Made by a program: the position numbers and the translations under genes. Below are positions 1 through 11,400 of a DNA stretch of 64,000 nucleotides, in pieces. Source of the DNA: Antedon mediterranea (taxonomy: Eukaryota > Echinodermata > Crinoidea > Comatulida > Antedonidae); NCBI RefSeq assembly GCF_964355755.1, contig NC_092675.1:1493001-1557000 (forward strand). The letters run 5' to 3'. The notes beneath the pieces are model-generated. The model was not told where the DNA came from and ran no database searches. It saw nothing but the letters and a program-made list of their open reading frames with translations. Numbering within the stretch: the first letter of the stretch is position 1; each line of letters starts with the position of its first letter.

Positions 1-772
1 AAGTCATTCTCAAACTCCAACCCTTTAAGAGGATACCTTGAGGACTCAACAAAGTGTCCCATTAATAGGATCTTCCCTAATTGGCCAGAATATTGAAAAA
101 CATATATTGCCCCTTGTTCATTTCCAGGGAAACCGTTCCCATAATAGATGTACCCTGATTGAGGGTGTCCCAAAAAGAGGGAATCTACTGCGTAATAAAT
201 TTGTAATTTTTTTACAAAAAAAAACAAAAGTTACTGTATAATGTTGTAAAGCTCCATACAGCAATAATAGATTTCAAAATCACACATAAATTAAACTTGC
301 ACAAAACTAAATTCTTTCATCACATTGATCTTCTGTTTGTACTTGACAAAACAAACATATTTGTCACAGTCTGTACTGTAATATGAACAAAGGGGAAAGA
401 CCTTTGCTATAATAGGTCGTGCTCTAATCTCATCAAATATTTTAATAATCACAATGAACACAAAGATATGACTAGTTTGACTTTGTCAATATGTTATATT
501 TTTACAAGGTTATCAAAGTATACAACCCTTGCCACGTGGATGACAGTTACTTGATTTTAATGATATGTTTCATATTTTAACAGGTTCGAAAAAAGTGTTG
601 AAAATGGATTCATATCAATTATAATAAGGATGAATAAAACAAATTATTTCTCATCCAAATTCATTGGTTACAAACAGAAAAAATGTATCAATATTTGCAG
701 AACAACAACATGCTTTAAAACACTCCATTATTTCATTTATTATTTCAAAAAATAATATTTTGCTATTTGCAG
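1..772. other. Non-coding, probably MTTP intron
   Basis: I see no exon here. The first recognisable MTTP exon begins at 773 in the middle of a codon, after a TTTGCAG-type acceptor, so this stretch is most simply the 3' part of the preceding intron. An open frame at 38-241 has no similarity that I recognise and lacks splice context. Confidence 0.6.
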
Positions 773-3700
773 ACAAGACTTAACATATGTCTCAACAGAA
801 GGAGGTGCTAAGACGTTGTCAGGGTCAACTATAGAGGATGCATTGGCCAGTAATACTGACTTGGTAGCTATCTCAATGATCTCAGAACCAACTCAACAAC
901 AATGTACCAGTGGCTGTGAAATTGTAAGATTTTACAATTTCAATTTGAGATATTTGATATATATGTCACAGTGTTTATTTTATTAATTTGTATTTATCTT
1001 TTAAATTTCATTGTAAATCTTTATCCCTGCTTTTAGTCAACATATCCTCAGATGTTTATTTTACTTCTGTATTTCAAATGTATCTATTACTTTGATCCAT
1101 ATTTATATTCATTACAGCCTTCCAAAGTTATGGAACGTTTAAGGTCAAATTTAAAAGGTGAACACATGTCCAAAACAGAATCAGCTATTGCGTCGATTGA
1201 CGCTGTTCTTGCATTTCGCAACGCTGGTAAAGATACTCTTCTAGCAGTTCTTCGTGATCCTAAAAATAAAGATATTCTGTAAGTTTTAAATTTATTTTTC
1301 TTTACACCTTAAATGACGACTTTCCTATAAATACATTAGGGTAATACAAAAGGTTAAGACACTCTAAAGCCTTCTGGAGTTTTGAGATTCTAGTGTGTAG
1401 TGGAATATTAAAATAATTTCCCTCTCTGTCATGTAAACTGTATTTATCAATGATAGACATGAAATAATACATAAATGAAGATTGATGTGCAGTACTATGC
1501 TTTTGAAGGATTATATTCATTCATTCATTCATAGATGTAGTCTAAACTTGAGTTCTACATTTCTTCACCCTTTCATCTTTGTTTTATGCAAGGCCAAATC
1601 AGTTTAATCTTATCAACAAAACAAAAATGATCTTTATAATATCGTAATACTAATTAAAGGTCTACCTAAGTTTTTGTATTACTATATTTCCATTAGACAC
1701 ATAATCACGCTGTGCGATTCTTTTTCTAGACCTCAATTGATGGATATCCTTGCAGCAACACAGACATTGGCGTCAGAGAAGGTCCTCTTAGAAGTGGTAA
1801 ACTTCAAAGATGAAGAAAATGCAGAAGGTATTGAGCGGATATTCTTTGTAACTGGTTATAATAACCACCCTAGTGAATTTCTTCTAGAAAAATATTTAGT
1901 AAGTATACATTTGCTTTTTAGAATATCCTAAATGTAGAAAATTTAACAAAATTGTTAAAATACATTTTTCAAATAATATGTTAATTTATTTATTTTTTTA
2001 ATTCGTTTTTACTGATACTATTATTTTAGTGACATATAAATATATTTTTGTTTGTTTGTTTGTTTCAATTATTTATTTTCCACACATTGAACAAAAAAGA
2101 ACAGACATTTATACATTTAAAACAAGACAATGTGTGAAAGGAGATCAAAATAAGTTAAAATTACTTTAAGCATTTGATCCTGTTTATATGAACAAAAGTT
2201 TAAGCTCTATATGTATACATAAATGAATTTCTCTTAAAGTGGGATTTTTGTGGAATATTTCATATTTAATAATTTTGTTTTAATATTATTCTCATTCAAT
2301 GATTAGGATATGCTAAAAAATAATGGTGTACCAAATGATGAAGTTAAAGAGACGCTGGCGCTAACACTTGGAAATCTACTAGGCATATACTGTGGTACTG
2401 AGTCCAGATGTAAAACAAAGGTATGTTACACATTACACTATAATATTGAGTTCTTCAGATGAGGAGTAAAGCCGTTGGTCCTGTGTACATACAGTTCTTG
2501 TTAAAGAAAAGATTAGATACACTGCTGGCTGCGGTGGTCCGTAGAGGGCCTAATCTGTTTTCTTCAGTTTCAAGTATAATGAGGATTGCATTTATTTAAT
2601 GCCTTGACTGTAGTGTTAAACAGAAGATTACAACTTTCAGAATCATTGGTTGGAGGCATTTATTGGCTAACTATAACGGTTGAACTATTTTAATTAGCCA
2701 GAGATTCTCATCTATGCCATGTACATCACAAGATTATGATTATTTTTAAAGGTTGCTATTGACATCAAGGAGTATCTATTAGAAATGGTGAAGTCTGATG
2801 ATGTAGCAACCAAATGTCAAGGACTTCGTGCTCTGGGCAATGCAGAGATGCCATCTCTCTTTCAAACCTTTGTCGATATTGCTTCCAATGAAGTGGATGC
2901 AGACGTTTTAACTACAGTAATCAATGTTATGGACGTCTATGACAAAGAATTCTTTACAAAAGAAGTAAGATTCTAATATCATATAATTTATTCACTTGTG
3001 CGTTCTTGCGTTGATATAAGAAAAGATAATAAGATTTATAAAGCACACATATCCACAAAAAGCACTTAGTAACCTTGAAACTAAAAACAACAAACAATTT
3101 TGCAAAAAAAAAAACGGAATAAAAAGACCACTCTAACCCACATCACTGCTTCCGTTTACTGGCAATTTAAGGTGCACAGACATGCCAGTACATTACTTAC
3201 AGGTGAATTTCCAAAGGTATGCTCGACATGTTGTAATGTAGGCACAGTGGTGCATGGCGGAGTAAGGAGCATCACTTCAAGATGGCATGGCTCATTGGCC
3301 AATGTGATGCAGCCATATTCTGTGGTCCTGAACCATGGTGACATACTTTTATGGCTCTCTCGTTTATTATAAAACCAATTTTGATAATCTAACCACCATA
3401 TAAACAGTATATCATGAATGTCTAATAAACTTACCATAACAGCCTTTCATCTTGACAGGTGAATGCAGTACTCAACAGAATATACCATGAAGTTCAACGT
3501 GAATACACATATGTAATCCGGCTTACGGCTGCCAACAGCCTTCTTACAAAGAATCCTTCTGAACAAGATGTTATTAATATCCTGCTGTCTCTAAACTGCC
3601 AGAAAGTACCGGAGATGGTAACATTTCTGACAGCAAAGATTGACAACTTGATGACGCTAAATACTGTGGCAGGGTTGGTAAAATGATATCATTTTTTCAA

Positions 3701-6065
3701 CCCATAATCATACTCTGTTATACATCTTAAAAACTTTTTTCAAGAGACACATACAAAAAGTATAGTGGCAATTAGAGAATAAATTAAATATTGTTATTTA
3801 CACATCTTTTTTGACAGAAAAACAGTTCGCAAAGCTCTGTCTTCTGCAGCAGTTAGTAACTATAACACACGTGCCCACAGTGGACTTTCTGCAGCCTTTA
3901 CTAATGTTATGGCAGGTAGGCATTTAAATAGGCAAATGTATTCATAAAATATGCAAATACTGAACCTTTTTCTGTCATAACCTGAGTGGTCTTCATATTT
4001 TACTGTATCATTTCTTCTGTGATTTGTTAAACGAGTGAAATGCGTACACACATTGTCAAGTTATACATTTTAAATTGATAAAAATGTATGAAAATAGAAA
4101 ACAGATAACCACATTTATATAAATCGGAGATACATTTACATAAAAATCCATAAACAAGATAGGTGCTTTAGCTGAAGATCAAAAGGTTTATATAAAAATA
4201 GAAATACACAGAATTTTCAAAGAATATTCGCTTTCATTCAGATACTGCTGATGCACTGTCAACATTTGACCAAGACATTCTTTTTACATCCACTGCTGTG
4301 CTGCGGAAGAGTGACTTTTCTGTCAACCTTGAAGCTGATGACAACACTCTGCAGATTGCTAATGTAAGACTTAAGCTCTGTCTACGCTATGTGCCCAAAT
4401 ATGGTAGTAATATGACATCATCATGTCCATATATAGGCACATCATATTTTTTTGTCACATAAAGTTTGATGGTGTGACAGAGCTTTACTATTTTCAGAAT
4501 AATTTAGGTTGCACTCAATCACATTCTTTTTTTATTCAATTGTAGTCACTTTATTGCATCATGTGTACTGTTATAAATTTGACAAGTAGTTAAAAATATT
4601 CAGAACATTTAACATAAACAATTTATAAACACAGAAAAAGTAATTCCAAAATCTGCACGTAACCTTAGGTTGGAATCTGGGCAAGAGGTTTAGAAACCTT
4701 CCTTGGAGAAGACACTGGAGAGGAAGCAGGTGCCGCTGCTGGATTGTCTGTCAAAATGATGGATGTTCAACTTCGACCTATGAGCTTTTCTATGACTATG
4801 AGTGACCTGATGAGTCTTGTGTGGAGCATGGGTTCAGACAGTAGTATGACAGCCCTTCAAGGAATCATCTTACTTCAGGATCATTTTGAGGTATAGTGTA
4901 AAACCATGCTTATACTCTATATATAGTTAGGAAGCTTTCAATTTTTGACAACCCAGAACCTACTGTATGCCAATATATCAATTGTTGTCACCTGACCTAC
5001 AATCCTACAAAATAGTGTTGGAAGAATAGCATGAGGAATCATATTCATGTCCCCACTGGCACACGTTGAATTAACGTGATGTAACTAGAATATATAGTGA
5101 TGACAACTGTGTATTTAACCATCTCAATAAATCCTGTTTCAGACCATCCGCTTACAATCTGGATTTGGCGTTGAGGTTGCAGTACAAGGAACAGTATCTC
5201 TTAAACTTAGTGGAGGGCTTGATTTCAGTCTGTGGGAAAGATCTTCTACAACTTCCATTTATAACAAGTATGTAAAAGTGTTAATTAATAATTAATTAAT
5301 ATTTCGAACATATAGCATTATGATCGTCGGCACAGTTATCGCATCAAACTACCGTGAGAGATTCATGGAATCTATTCTTTAAACTTTTACATCAGCAAAC
5401 CTTATGTGAAGTCAGTTTTAGAAAAGTGCCCAATTGGATACAAAAGAGTTTTCTCTTTTTATTTTCAGTGGTGCAATGGCAGTCCGAGGATCTCTGAAAG
5501 TTGACACAGGATTCCTTAAAACTGGAATGGAATATTCTGCTGACGCCGATGGCAGTATCACCTTTATAACTACAGTACTATTCGCAGAATTGCCAGCCAA
5601 GTTCTGTATGCAAATGATGCAGGAACCCTTGCTATTTAGGTAAGAATTTGCATTAAATGCATGTATTATTGCTGTATCCTATTTGTTAATGCTTGGCATT
5701 GCAACTATGGCATTCAATACAGACCTAAATCTCCACGGTTTCTCCTGAATTTCCTGACTTCACAAATTTGTGTTTACTATTTCAAATTAAGGAAGAAGGG
5801 GTTTGTTTACAATTGTACTAAACAGATGTGTGGTATTTCCAATCTATCTTTTCAACATAGTTTAACTTTTTCATTTTAATTGATGTTTTTCAGACATAGA
5901 GTTTATAAATATGAGGAGCTAATGGGCTCCACAACTAAATTTAGCGTGGCAGTTAAGAGGAATACTCTCGCACCACCCCAGTCTTTCAAACTATACAAGC
6001 AGAACTCAATTCAATGTGATCAAATGCTGGGACAGGAGGAGGAAGAAAGTGATTCATGGTGGTAA
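773..6065 (+). CDS. MTTP: Microsomal triglyceride transfer protein large subunit (3' part)
   Basis: Lipid transfer protein of the ER lumen that, as a heterodimer with protein disulfide isomerase, loads triglyceride and phospholipid onto apoB-type lipoproteins; it belongs to the vitellogenin/apoB large lipid transfer family. Twelve exons join in phase: 773-923, 1118-1278, 1730-1898, 2307-2420, 2752-2964, 3459-3673, 3818-3915, 4242-4363, 4669-4890, 5143-5267, 5469-5639 and 5894-6065, giving 643 aa and a TAA stop. The first exons encode the helical domain. Later exons encode the C-terminal lipid-binding sheets, with MTTP-like stretches such as MDVQLRPMSF, GGLDFSLWERSS and CMQMMQEPLLFR. About 250 N-terminal residues (the beta-barrel) lie outside the window compared with the roughly 890-aa vertebrate protein. 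The donor at 3673/3674 (GTTGGT) was chosen over the better-looking GTAAAA four bases downstream because only it keeps the frame into TVRKAL. Confidence 0.93.
2043..2178 (-). repeat. Dispersed repeat with (AAAC)n tail, copy 1
   Basis: It starts with (GTTT)n on the + strand. The reverse complement contains CACACATTG twice and ends GTGTGGAAAATAAATAA-TTGAAACAAAC. A second copy lies in the opposite orientation at 21772-21917. A poly(AAAC) 3' tail suggests a retroposed SINE or LINE end. It sits in an MTTP intron. Confidence 0.6.
4371..4487. mobile_element. Palindromic MITE family A, copy 1
   Basis: Terminal inverted repeats AAGCTCTGTCTAC and GACAGAGCTT flank an internally palindromic body with GTGCCCAAATATGG and CCATATATAGGCAC. 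Flanking TTA/TA bases fit insertion at TA. It lies in an MTTP intron. Confidence 0.75.
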
Positions 6066-8403
6066 ATGAAAACCAGTTTACACTACTTTGGTTTTGGTTT
6101 TTAAACTTTTGTTCAAGATTTCATGTGATTTTTGTTTGTTTTTTGTCTGTATGAATCAGAATGTATACATACCGATACCAAGGGGCAGTATCCCAATGTA
6201 ATATTGGGAGTTTTGATATAGCGCAAAGAAATTGTGACTATTACGAAGATGAAATACAATGAAATTTCATTGAGATTCATGGTGAAGGCTACTGTAACAG
6301 TAATAATATTATATACTTTCTTTTCACACGGAAACAGTTGAATCACCCAAGGGTGTTTTTCATCAAGGCCAAACATAAGTACTGAAAATTAGCAAAACGA
6401 ATAAAAGAGAAAAAATAAACATAAAGGATAAACCCTGCCGGACACCAACCCGGTATTTTTAAACAATGTTTTGGGATATTAAACAATTAAAACAAGATTT
6501 ATGTAGTTAAGGTTATTCCAAGCTTACTGCCATGAAATGACTATTTTGCTTTAGGAATATTGAAATTTCTACTAGATGTCTTAAATTAAAAGCCTAAGAC
6601 AACTTTGATATAAGGGTAACCTATAGCTATTATATAAATGGCAAATGAGGGTTATGTAATAATACATATATAATAAATAAAGGGATGGCATAATGAAGGA
6701 GATACTCAATTAGGGTGAAACACGTGTCTTCCCAATTCATCTTACGCTGGTACTGTATTTATTAAATATATACCTTTTCTATATGAAATCGTTTGAAATA
6801 TATGGTTCAAAAATATATTATAAAGTAATGCTAAACATTTACTTTCTTAGTCCAATACTTTACTGGTAGTAAAGTATAAGCCCATATCCCAAATAATGCG
6901 CACTCATTTTCTACATCTAACCCTCTGGGTTGTAGTCTAGTAGTAGTTCACCCATCAAACTTGACTCAATTCTAGAATGGTAGGATAATCAAGTAGTAAT
7001 GTTAGATTTATGGAATTCAAATATTTAAGTATTTCAGATTATTTTTTTGTTTTGAATGGGTGAAAAAATGAACATTCCATTCTTGTTTGTTGAATAATTA
7101 CTATTTGATACTGATTTCAATAAACATTGACAATTTTAAAATAAAAATATAGATATATATATATTTAGATAAGTTAGTTCGCTTTATAGGAATATTTAGG
7201 TTAATACTGATCAGCAACTTTGACTTTAAATGATGAAATTTAAATTTAACATCAAAGTGCCATCGAAGTATTATGCTTGATTTGTAGGCTAGAGCTGTAT
7301 AGTTGAGAAAAAACACTCCAGTGGATCTTTATGCAAAACACAATGCTAATAAAATGCCCCTCAAATTCTATCCCACCAATAGCAGTATTGAAATTGCATG
7401 TTTGGCTGTTCAAAAGTACACTTAAAATGTTTATGTTTGCATGTTCTAGCATTAACCACAACCTACTGTACTGTGTTTTATATCTTTTAGTTTTAAAAAA
7501 GATATAGTTTAACGACAAGTGTACTTTAGAGCTATCACAAAGTTTATTTTCAGTATTGGCTTTATTATTAAAATACCACAATGCACTAATGCAGCTCTGT
7601 GAGGTCAAAAATGATTTTCCAGGTTGCAAATAAAGATTACGTAAAATTAAAAGATATTAAAACTTTCGTAAAAGCTATGTATAATATTGTTTAGAACAAA
7701 GTAGAGTTGCTATGCAAAGTAAAAGAACTAAAATCAATGACAATTATGCAATAAAACAATTTAAAATAAAATGAATGAATTAATGTTTTTGATTTCCTTT
7801 TATTGTGGTTTTAATGTGTAATAAAGTGGTTAAATCAGACACTGGTGTTTGGAAAAGTTTTAGAACACATTTTTTGGAAGCCTGTATTTATTTTCCTTTA
7901 CAGTATCATTAGGGCTGACTGTCATTATTTTATTATTTTTAGTCATTATATATTAATATATGTACAAGTTAATAAAAATCTAACTCCAAAGGCAAAATAC
8001 TGAAAAAATGACAATGCTGTTTATATGAGTGGCTGGATCTCAATGGAGATACAAAAAAAATAAGCGAAAAGCTAAATCAAAACGATAAAGTAAATCAGCC
8101 AGAAAAGTTAGCAGAGCTTTCAGGTAACATTAGCCCTTCATCAGTGCAAGTCTAAAACATTTAATAAAAATCTATTGAGATTTTACTTCACATAATTGAA
8201 CATTCACAGACAACTTGCTCTAATAGGATCTGTTCCACAATGTCCATTTCACCTGAATACCTTGCCAGACAGCTGTAGCTAGCCTATATGACATCTAGTA
8301 ATTTCCTAATACGTCTATGTGGAAATACACCATGTTAAAATCTGTGCGACAACCTTGTCATATAAATATACTTTTAAAAATATAATATTATGATGAATCT
8401 ATT
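6066..8403. other. Convergent intergenic region: MTTP and IVD 3' UTRs
   Basis: Both flanking genes end into this AT-rich stretch. AATAAA-type signals occur on both strands, for example near 6400 and 6671 on +, and as TTTATT-type complements near the IVD stop. I cannot pick the real cleavage sites. I recognise no coding potential, although minus frames stay open for 100 or so codons around 7252-7629. Confidence 0.5.
8008..8160 (-). repeat. Dispersed repeat ending in a GAGATCCAGCCACT block
   Basis: On the minus strand it reads GATGAAGGGCTAATG, then GAAAGCTCTGC and TTTTTTGTATCTCC followed by GAGATCCAGCCACT. Related blocks occur at 20295-20345 and 54905-55045. The multi-copy arrangement points to the 3' end of a retroelement, but I cannot assign a family. 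Confidence 0.55.
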
Positions 8404-11400
8404 TTATTGCTTAAACTCTGCGTTGAATGCCCTTCCAATTATAAGTCTGCGGATTTCACTTGTACCAGCGCCAATTTCGTACAGCTTTGCATCACGTAAC
8501 AAACGGCCAGTGGGGTAATCATTTATATATCCATTACCACCTGAAAATGAAGAATAATTATATTAAAACTATGACAGCTACTTGCCCCAGGGAGGTCAGC
8601 CTAAACCTATATGTATGCAATAGCAAATCAACAGGACAAACTCCCTCTCTTAATTTTGGCTCCCAAATGTAAGGACGTAGACACAATGCAAGAAAGTTGA
8701 CCAATGACAACCGACCGTGAACATCATCAGTGATTGGTCAAATGAGACCCAAGCTTATACCCCTTTCACCTGCCAAACTATGGAGTACAACACACTGTAT
8801 TCCCCCAGTATGTGTAAACCACAGAGTTTTGCTAGGTGATGTGAATTATTATATTATAAATGATAATGATCAATGATTTTGTTTACCAATTGGCTTGCAA
8901 ACTACATGACACATTTAAAGCGCAATAAATATATCCTCCTTTCTGGTTTTCATTCTAAGCCAAACAATCGCACTTTTCTCTACACCTTCGCACACGATTG
9001 ATTAAACACAAGTACACTCTTGACATTACAATGTACAATGAATCAATTCTGTTTGAGGCATTATTAGTAAAGAACATAACGGAGGGTGCCTTCACCCATG
9101 GTACATAATTTCATAAATCTAGGAAAATAATAATAATGTGTAATAGTAGTTCATAGTAGTACCTAGACACTGGATGGCGTCCAGGGCTACTTGCGTCGCA
9201 TTCTCAGCAGCATATAAGATAACACCAGCACAGTCTTTGCTGTTAACATGACCTCTGTCTACTGCCTTCGCCACATTGTAAACATATGACCGACACGCAT
9301 TTAACCTGGTGTACATATCCGCCATTTTTCCTTGCATCAACTGTAGATTTCAGAGAAATAATTTTCAGATAATATTAAAGATTATTGCATTACATGGTAA
9401 AGAAGGATTACAGGTAGTTTCAAGGAAGTGTTAAGTTAAAAAATTTGTCTTCTCTCATAACATGTCTCATGTACACGTTAAAGAATGCAGTACACTTTGG
9501 TAAAGATTAAGATATCATCTCCCGGTGTACTGCCAATTCACCGCCATAAGAACCCCACCGGAAGCAGGTCTACGGGCTTAGTTGGTTGTATATGTAACAC
9601 CAAATAACTAACAAACAAACAAACTTACCTGGAAGTGTCCTATAGGTTGTTGAAAGGCTTTACGCTCATGTAAATAAGGGAAGGCTATATCCACACAAGC
9701 CTGCATTAATCTGAAACGTTATAAATAAATATTCAATATACATTTCAAAATCCAACTGATTGTTTTCTTGATAATTATTTTTTAAAAAGGTGTAAAAAAT
9801 GGGAAAATTCAAACTCTATAATAATAGGTTGGTTACACTCACCCTAATGGTCCAGCAGCTAAAATTAGCCTCTCAATGTCCAGACCACTCATCAATACAT
9901 ATACTCCTTTGTTTATACCTCCTAATATATTTTCAGCTTTAAAAATAAAACACAAGTAAATTAGGATATAAACATACATTCTAGATCTTGAGAGAACTTT
10001 TAATTTGGTAATTGAAGGTATATGGCAAATGTCTTTTAGTGGAAAAGAGCCCTCCAAGATGGCCGTGAAGTTTAGGCCTTGTCCTGGGGAGAGCATGCAC
10101 TGTATCCTCCATATTTTGATTAAAACATTCAAATAATCATTAAAAAGCATGGTTTTACCTGGAACTTGACAGTCTTCAAACACCAGTTCACATGTGTTTG
10201 AGCCTCTCATTCCTAACTTGTCTAGTTTCTGAGCTGTGCTGAAACCTTTCATTCCCTGTACAAAACAACAAACAAGCATGTGAAAACATGCATACATAGC
10301 GGGCGTGTAAAGTAAAAAGGGTGTTGTATAAACACAGCCTAAGTCTATCTACCCTGCAGCCAACATGCATACATAGCGGGCGTGTAAAGTAAAAAGGGTG
10401 TTGTATAAACACAGCCTAAGTCTATCTACCCTGCAGCCAAATTTATATTTTTTTTAAATTGTTAGATTAATTGCCTATAGTTTATTTTAGTAGGTGTTTT
10501 AAAAGAGAGATAACATTTACAGGTGTACATGCCATTGAATATAAACTGTTCTATTCAACTTCTTGGCATACACTATATACAAACTGTTCTATTCAACTTC
10601 TAGGCATACACTGTATACAAACCTTCTCAATGATAAATGTTGTAATACCATGTGAGGCTTGGTCTGGTTCTGTCTTGGCATACACAACCAACACATCTGC
10701 ATCAGGACCATTTGTTATCCAAAACTTACTACCGTTGAGTATGTAATGATCACCTAAACAATAATAGTAAAGTAACTTAGTAAGTATTTCGTTATATTAG
10801 TTGATGATTCTGGGTGTTCTTCAAGGAGCATACTGTAATAAATTATACATCTTATATGAAATCTTATGTTTGTTTCTGTATATAATAATTTTTTTCTCTG
10901 AAAATGAATGTAGATGAAGGGCTCATCTTTTCTATTTATTTTTAATCCACAAGTTTATTGGTTCTGTACTTGTATTAAACTTATATATTGTATTAAGCTC
11001 TGTCTACACTATCAAAACTTTTTGTGACAAGAAAATATGATGTGCCCATATATGGACACGATGACATCATATCACTATGTACTATATTTTGGCACAACAC
11101 AGTTTTTTTATCAAACTATTTTTATTGTGTGCATAGATAATATAAATTAACATTGTTAAGTGCTGTGTACTTATTAGGGTTGCATATGAATATAGTATAG
11201 TATTTATACCATAGCCAACAATGAAGAACAGATGCCATAGTAAATTCAGAAGTTTAAAAAAAACAAACTAACCTTTCTTTTCAGCTTTTAACTTCATGGA
11301 CACAACATCAGACCCACTCCCTGCTTCACTCATGGCCAATGCTCCAATATGCTCTCCACTTATAAGCTTAAAATGTAAAGCAAACAAATATCAATACAAA

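Noticed and set aside
3156-3437. 93-codon open frame on the minus strand in an MTTP intron
   Set aside because: No splice context or motif. Its opposite strand is also open (3100-3372), which suggests a repeat fragment or chance.
7252-7629. 125-codon open frame on the minus strand between MTTP and IVD
   Set aside because: No recognisable motif, AT-biased composition and position in probable 3' UTR; length is within chance for this many frames.
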